In this document: positions 6,694 through 10,117 of the stretch, in pieces
Numbering within the stretch: position 1 is the first letter of the stretch
Layout: each line of letters begins with the position of its first letter
From: an uncultured Eubacterium sp.
GTDB taxonomy: Bacteria > Bacillota > Clostridia > Lachnospirales > Lachnospiraceae
NCBI GenBank assembly: GCA_946412445.1
Contig: CAMKHH010000018.1
Coordinates: forward strand, 1 to 10,117
Reading direction: 5' to 3'
Length of the DNA stretch: 10,117 nt
Notes under the pieces: model-generated
What the model was told of the DNA's origin: nothing
The model's database searches: none
Seen by the model: only the letters and a program-made list of their open reading frames with translations
Made by a program: the position numbers and the translations under genes

Positions 6694-7509
6694 ATGAGAA
6701 AAAAGTTTGTGACTACAACATACCAATTGACAAAACGTTTACCGACCGAACCTCAGGCTGCCTGCCTGCGGTTCGTTTTTGTGAGCGATTTGCACAATGT
6801 GTCTATAGGAAATAAAAATCAGGAGCTTATTCGTGCCATAGAACTGCAAAATCCGGATGTTGTTCTAATTGGGGGCGATACTTTGGTGGGCAAACCGGAT
6901 TATCCCATGGATGTTGCAATAGATTTTGTAAAGAATGTGGCCGGCAGATATCCTGTATATTATGCCAACGGGAATCACGAGTACCGGCTTCGCATCTATC
7001 CGGATATATATGGGGATATGTATGATCGATTTTCAGAGGCGATAAAGGAAGCCGGCGTTCATTACCTGATCAATCAGACAGCCAGGATTAATGTTCGGGG
7101 AATCCCCGTGGCTATACACGGATTTGAAGCAGACAAAAAATACTATCAACGTTATAGCAAAGCAGATATGCCTGTCTTTGAACTGAACCAGATATTCGGA
7201 CAGCCGGATCCGAATGATTATCATATATTATTGGCACATAATCCGGAGTACAGAGAGACATATTTAAACTGGGGCGCAGATTTGACCCTATCGGGGCACT
7301 GCCATGGCGGCGTGATACGCTTTGGAGAGCATTATGGATTAATCAGTCCCAATTTTAATTTGATCTATAAGTACTGCCATGGGAGATTTGACAACTCTTA
7401 CGGAAGAACAATGATAGTCAGTGCCGGGCTTGGAGAGCATACGATACCACTTAGACTTTTCAATCCGAGGGAACTGGTAGCACTTGAAATTCAATTTATT
7501 GGGAAATGA
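6694..7509 (+). CDS. Calcineurin-like metallophosphoesterase (YkuE/YaeI type)
   Basis: This 271-aa two-metal phosphoesterase shows all family motifs in order: SDLH (D32, H34), GGD (D62), GNHE (93-96), the isolated histidine in LAHNPE (H182), and GHCHGG (201-206) with H202 and H204. The YkuE/YaeI branch often has an N-terminal membrane segment or export signal ahead of this domain. Here the protein starts directly with MRKKFVTTTYQL and has none, so it is probably cytoplasmic. No Shine-Dalgarno sequence is visible before ATG 6694, in contrast with every neighbouring gene. The 37-base gap from the SGNH gene holds no terminator, so it may also receive read-through from the dlt-like operon. The substrate is unknown; members act on phosphomonoesters or phosphodiesters, including envelope lipids. 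A role in the upstream system is only suggested by position. Confidence 0.9.
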   Translation: MRKKFVTTTYQLTKRLPTEPQAACLRFVFVSDLHNVSIGNKNQELIRAIELQNPDVVLIGGDTLVGKPDYPMDVAIDFVKNVAGRYPVYYANGNHEYRLRIYPDIYGDMYDRFSEAIKEAGVHYLINQTARINVRGIPVAIHGFEADKKYYQRYSKADMPVFELNQIFGQPDPNDYHILLAHNPEYRETYLNWGADLTLSGHCHGGVIRFGEHYGLISPNFNLIYKYCHGRFDNSYGRTMIVSAGLGEHTIPLRLFNPRELVALEIQFIGK

Positions 7510-7510
7510 C

Positions 7511-7539
7511 TTGCAAATTTCCTGTGAAAAAGTTAGAAT
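7511..7539 (+). promoter_or_regulatory. Promoter of the scpA-scpB operon
   Basis: TTGCAA (7511-7516), a 17-bp spacer and TAGAAT (7534-7539) match the sigma-A consensus at four of six and five of six positions with ideal spacing. It begins two bases after the metallophosphoesterase stop codon. Transcription would start near 7546, leaving a leader of about 37 bases before ATG 7583. Confidence 0.6.
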
Positions 7540-7565
7540 TTAGGTAACAGTTCAGCTATTGACGG

Positions 7566-7571
7566 AAAGGA
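7566..7571 (+). promoter_or_regulatory. Ribosome binding site that decides the scpA start
   Basis: AAAGGA, within GGAAAGGAA, lies 11 bases before ATG 7583. The alternative in-frame TTG at 7559 would place this site inside the coding region and add eight residues not expected before the family-typical beginning MGIPVKL. Confidence 0.75.
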
Positions 7572-7582
7572 ATAAAAGCGAC

Positions 7583-8380
7583 ATGGGAATTCCTGTGAAA
7601 CTGCCGGTTTTTGAAGGACCGTTAGATTTGCTGATGCATCTGATTGAAAAGAATAAAATTGATATCTACGATATTCCCATTGTGGAGATCACAGATCAAT
7701 ACCTGGAATATGTACAGCAGATGGATCATGAAGATTTGGATGTGGTCAGTGAGTTTATGGTTATGGCGGCTACATTAATTGATATCAAGTGCAGGATGCT
7801 GCTTCCCAAAGAGATAAATGAGGATGGTGAGGAAGAGGACCCAAGGGATGAACTTGTCCGTCAGCTTCTGGAATATAAGATGTACAAGTACATGTCCTAT
7901 GAACTAAGGGAGCGAATGGCTGAAGCATCCAGAAGCATCTACAAGGAGCCGACACTTCCAAAAGAGGTTAAGCAATACAAGGTACCTGTAGATCCGCAGG
8001 AGCTGCTGGACGGGATAACACTGGACAAGCTGCATAAGATCTTTGAATCGATATTGAGAAGACAGGAAGACAAGATTGATCCGATTCGAAGTAAATTCGG
8101 GCAGATAGAAAAAGAAGAGATTTCTTTACCGGAAAAGATGACATACGTGGAACGGTATGCGGTTAAAAACCGAAAGTTCAGTTTCAAAAATCTGCTGGAG
8201 CAGGAATGCAGTAAATTCCAGCTGATTGTTACATTTCTGGCAGTTTTGGAGCTGATGAAAACCGGAAAGATACAGATTTCTCAGGAAGAGGTTTTCGGCG
8301 ATATCCAGATTGAATTGTTGGAGGCCGAGGATACCAGTGTAGAAGCATATACGGAGGAGGCTGAGGATGAATACGAATGA
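7583..8380 (+). CDS. scpA: Segregation and condensation protein A (ScpA, kleisin subunit of SMC-ScpAB)
   Basis: This is the bacterial kleisin that bridges the heads of the SMC dimer and binds ScpB, compacting and segregating replicated chromosomes. From ATG 7583 it is 265 aa, a normal length. The N-terminal signature is textbook: GIPVKLPVFEGPLDLL (2-17), then HLIEKNKIDIYDIPI, the helical region contacting the SMC neck. The middle is acidic and charged (about 85-150), including DEDGEEEDPRDE-like residues that form the ScpB-binding linker. The C-terminal winged helix (about 205-255, around FSFKNLLEQE and LAVLELMKTGKI) binds the SMC head cap. The C-terminus overlaps scpB by 14 bases, so the two proteins are translated together. 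The gene appears intact. Confidence 0.97.
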   Translation: MGIPVKLPVFEGPLDLLMHLIEKNKIDIYDIPIVEITDQYLEYVQQMDHEDLDVVSEFMVMAATLIDIKCRMLLPKEINEDGEEEDPRDELVRQLLEYKMYKYMSYELRERMAEASRSIYKEPTLPKEVKQYKVPVDPQELLDGITLDKLHKIFESILRRQEDKIDPIRSKFGQIEKEEISLPEKMTYVERYAVKNRKFSFKNLLEQECSKFQLIVTFLAVLELMKTGKIQISQEEVFGDIQIELLEAEDTSVEAYTEEAEDEYE

Positions 8381-8945
8381 TGTGAAGCATCTGGAAGCAG
8401 CAATTGAAGCCATCCTGTTTTCCATGGGTGATTCTGTGGAGGTGGACAAAATTGCCAGGGCAATTAACTGTGATGTAGCTACTACAAAGCGGATATTGCA
8501 CCAGATGATGATGAATTACGAAGCCGAAGGCCGGGGAATTAAAATTATAGAGCTGGAAGATATGTATCAGATGTGCACAAAAAAGGAATACTATGATTAT
8601 CTGGTCAATGTGGCACTGCAGCCAAAGCAGGCGGTACTCAGTGACGTTATGATGGAGACACTGTCCATAATCGCTTATAAGCAGCCTGTTACAAAAGCAG
8701 AAATAGAGAAAATCCGCGGAGTCAAGAGTGATCACGCGGTGAATAAACTGATAGAATATAATCTGGTTCAGGAATTGGGCAGACTGGATGCGCCGGGGCG
8801 TCCTATATTATTTGGTACGACGGAAGAGTTTTTAAGAAGCTTTGGCGTGGATTCTACAGATAACCTTCCTGTAATCAGCCCAGTCAAGCTGGAGGATTTT
8901 AAAGCGGAAGCGGAAGAGGAGATTCAAATCAAAGTGGATATATAG
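8367..8945 (+). CDS. scpB: Segregation and condensation protein B (ScpB)
   Basis: This 192-aa protein is the dimeric tandem winged-helix partner of ScpA in the SMC condensin complex. The first winged helix spans about residues 8-80, beginning HLEAAIEAILFSMGD. The second holds the family signature ETLSIIAYKQPVTK, then EIEKIRGVKSDHAV, ending in GRLDAPGRPILFGTTEEFL. An acidic tail follows, as in other ScpB proteins. ATG 8367 lies inside the end of scpA and follows GGAGGAGG (8353-8360) by six bases. It appears complete, and the shared promoter at 7511-7539 likely drives both genes. Confidence 0.97.
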   Translation: MNTNDVKHLEAAIEAILFSMGDSVEVDKIARAINCDVATTKRILHQMMMNYEAEGRGIKIIELEDMYQMCTKKEYYDYLVNVALQPKQAVLSDVMMETLSIIAYKQPVTKAEIEKIRGVKSDHAVNKLIEYNLVQELGRLDAPGRPILFGTTEEFLRSFGVDSTDNLPVISPVKLEDFKAEAEEEIQIKVDI

Positions 8946-8950
8946 GAGGT
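8944..8950 (+). promoter_or_regulatory. Ribosome binding site overlapping the scpB stop codon
   Basis: AGGAGGT (8944-8950) shares its first two bases with the scpB TAG stop (8943-8945) and lies six bases before ATG 8957. It fixes that start and makes the downstream gene the third member of the scp operon, probably by ribosome re-initiation. Confidence 0.75.
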
Positions 8951-8956
8951 GCTTAT

Positions 8957-9562
8957 ATGCCTGCAACTTATACACATGACCGGTTCGGAAAAGATGTGTA
9001 CCGCCATCTTTCAGGTGATCTGAAAAAAGTGATTCGCAAGGAGAAGAAGCTTTATCTGACAGGGCTTCAGGGACCGGATATTTTTTATTTTTATCATCCA
9101 TTATATACAAATCCAATTGTCAGTATGGGGCATAAAATTCATGAAAGAAATGCGGATGAGTTTCTGATTAGATGCAGAAACCAATATCAAAAGAGGCCGG
9201 AAGGTGGTTTGATGGCTTACCTTATGGGGTTTGCCTGTCATTTTCTTTTAGATTCCGCCTGCCACCCATATATTAACGAGTATGCAGAGCAAATCGGTGT
9301 GACGCATGCAAAACAGGAGGCAGAGTTAGACAGAGTATTTCTTTTAAAGGATCATAAAAATCCATTTACCTATGACCGTTCTGCGGGAATTTGCCCTGTA
9401 ACTTCCGGCAACAAGATTATCCTTAAGTGTTACCCCAACATAGCGCTGGAGGATTTGGTTGAAGCGTTAAAAGGGATGAAGCTTTATTCGAATCTTCTGA
9501 ATCAACAGCACGTCCTTTTAAGAAACGGGCTTTTGCTGGGGATGAAAGGTCGCAATTTCTGA
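8957..9562 (+). pseudogene. Zinc-dependent phospholipase C-family protein, N-terminal 201 aa before a frameshift
   Basis: The frame from ATG 8957 gives 201 aa of the bacterial zinc-dependent phospholipase C-like family, which is common in Clostridia. Metal-binding-type residues are in the expected order: H7 in TYTHDRFG, D41 in GLQGPDIF, H62 in HKIHE, and H95, D99 and H103 in CHFLLDSACHPYI, then H117 and acidic residues up to D125. No signal peptide is seen, unlike secreted clostridial alpha-toxins, so it is probably a cytoplasmic relative of unknown substrate. The frame stops at TGA 9560-9562, but coding resemblance continues in the +1 frame to 9731 and supplies the C-terminal region normally found in the family. 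The intact protein would be about 258 aa. The metal site is complete in this part. Either the gene carries a recent frameshift or the sequence has a one-base error. Confidence 0.8.
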
Positions 9563-9731
9563 TCAGGTTCTAAGGAAAAAAGTGGATCCGGGAGCAAAGT
9601 CTGCGGTAGAAAATCTGCTTCTGTTATACGAAAACACCTTAGATGAAGCCCCGGAGCTGTTGGAGAATCTGGCAGACTATCTGTCACAGGGAGCAAAACT
9701 ATCAGGAAGATATCATAGAAATTTTTGCTGA
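9546..9731 (+). pseudogene. Displaced C-terminal part of the zinc-dependent phospholipase C-family gene (+1 frame)
   Basis: Starting after TGA 9543-9545, the +1 frame stays open for 61 codons to TGA 9729-9731. Its product includes SDQVLRKKVDPGAKSAVENL, then a leucine- and glutamate-rich helix, and ends GAKLSGRYHRNFC. From memory, related Lachnospiraceae proteins end in a similar helix followed by a GxLSxRFHxTF-like terminus. The piece has no start codon or ribosome binding site of its own and ends right at the terminator stem. It is therefore read as the tail of the gene at 8957, shifted by one base somewhere in about 9543-9562. Confidence 0.75.
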
Positions 9732-9777
9732 AAAAGAGGAATGGTCATGTGTAAAATGTCCATTCCTCTTTTTCTTC
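9731..9777 (+). terminator. Strong Rho-independent terminator ending the scpA-scpB unit
   Basis: AAAAAGAGGAATGG (9731-9744) is perfectly complementary to CCATTCCTCTTTTT (9760-9773), a 14-bp stem around a 15-base loop. It runs into further T and C residues. The stem starts on the last base of the TGA of the displaced phospholipase frame, which supports 9731 as the true gene end. The A-run on the left side means it could also stop transcription coming from the other strand. Confidence 0.92.
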
Positions 9778-9823
9778 CCTTGCTTAATAATATTATACCA
9801 CAGAATTTCCATCTTTTAAAGAC

Positions 9824-9852
9824 TTGTAATGGATGAATTCCGGCTCTATAAT
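9824..9852 (+). promoter_or_regulatory. Sigma-A promoter of the last gene
   Basis: TTGTAA (9824-9829), a 17-bp spacer and a perfect TATAAT (9847-9852) form the best promoter in the window. Transcription would start near 9859, giving a leader of about 35 bases to ATG 9894. The stretch 9778-9823 between terminator and promoter shows nothing else I can name. Confidence 0.75.
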
Positions 9853-9893
9853 AAACAAACTACCAGTATGGGATACTGAAAGAGGGGTGCGTT

Positions 9894-10117
9894 ATGGAGA
9901 AGAATATTTTTGAATTGATGCAACTTAAAAATCAGGAGAAAGACTGTCGCCAATTGCTTGCATGTAATGAGAAAACCGGGAATTTCGGGCTAATGCTGAC
10001 TCCAGAGGATGCGAGGGAATTGATTATCAGAAAAAATGCCGTTCTTAAGGTGCATAAAAGAGTTGAGTTCAGTGAAAGCATATTACCTCAATTGATTTTT
10101 CAGTTTTGTGATTCTCA
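9894..10117 (+). CDS. Hypothetical protein start, resembling the DUF6323 family (3' end outside window)
   Basis: An open frame starts at ATG 9894 with AGAGGGG (9881-9887) six bases upstream and a good promoter ahead of it. It runs 74 codons to the right edge without a stop. The N-terminus reads MEKNIFELMQLKNQEKDCRQ. It is followed by LACNEKTGNFGLMLTPEDA (22-40), a predicted helix with LIIRKNAVLKVHKRVEF, and LPQLIFQFCDS at the edge. From memory this pattern (cNE-GL-LTpeeA, RVEFg, FCdS) matches DUF6323, a small uncharacterised protein of Lachnospiraceae and relatives. I cannot confirm this without a search. No signal peptide or membrane segment is visible in the part seen. It is in a separate transcription unit from the scp genes. 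Confidence 0.65.
   Translation, partial: MEKNIFELMQLKNQEKDCRQLLACNEKTGNFGLMLTPEDARELIIRKNAVLKVHKRVEFSESILPQLIFQFCDS

Noticed and set aside
8229..8735. 168-codon open frame on the - strand across the scpA/scpB junction
   Set aside because: It runs opposite strongly conserved ScpA and ScpB signatures. The Pro/His/Phe-rich product is what the reverse complement of such codons gives.
9546..9562. Programmed +1 frameshifting of the RF2 (prfB) type at TTC TGA
   Set aside because: The prfB signal needs CTT TGA C with a Shine-Dalgarno-like block just upstream. Here the P-site tRNA would re-pair poorly and no such block sits at the right distance.

Overview
The window looks like the chromosome of a low-to-moderate-GC Gram-positive anaerobe of the Clostridia, most likely a Lachnospiraceae relative. 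The reasons are strong AGGAGG-type ribosome binding sites, Firmicutes-type scpA/scpB, a DacF/PBP5-type carboxypeptidase, a clostridial zinc-dependent phospholipase C-like protein, and a gene start resembling the DUF6323 family. All genes are on the + strand. No tRNA, rRNA, CRISPR array or mobile element was seen, and no stretch over 300 bases lacks a gene.

Layout. (1) 1-965 is the 3' part of a D-Ala-D-Ala carboxypeptidase gene, followed by a convincing terminator. (2) 1192-6656 is a tight five-gene operon behind its own promoter: DltA-like adenylation enzyme, fold-III PLP decarboxylase, DltC-like carrier protein, AlgI/DltB-type MBOAT O-acyltransferase, and a DltD-like membrane-anchored SGNH protein. 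(3) 6694-7509 is a calcineurin-like metallophosphoesterase with no visible ribosome binding site. (4) 7583-8945 is scpA-scpB, the kleisin and winged-helix partners of SMC, behind a good promoter. (5) 8957-9731 is a zinc-dependent phospholipase C-family gene broken by a +1 frameshift, ended by a perfect 14-bp-stem terminator. (6) From 9894 a new transcription unit starts with a perfect -10 box and runs off the right edge.

The most interesting region is the five-gene operon. It has the logic of teichoic acid D-alanylation: activate an amino acid, load it on a carrier, transfer it across the membrane with an MBOAT, and finish with an SGNH protein outside. It differs from the classical dltXABCD operon in several ways. 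A PLP decarboxylase sits between the ligase and the carrier. The MBOAT is long and AlgI-like, and ends in FIYAQF. No separate dltX is present. The ligase lacks the Cys of the B. cereus/B. subtilis DltA substrate pocket. The ligase + fold-III decarboxylase + carrier triad recalls the butirosin BtrJ/BtrK/BtrI route and the exosortase-A-associated triad. My hypothesis is that the operon decorates a cell-surface polymer with a decarboxylated aminoacyl group (for example an omega-amino acid such as GABA) rather than D-alanine. This is inference from family logic; the substrate cannot be read from the sequence.
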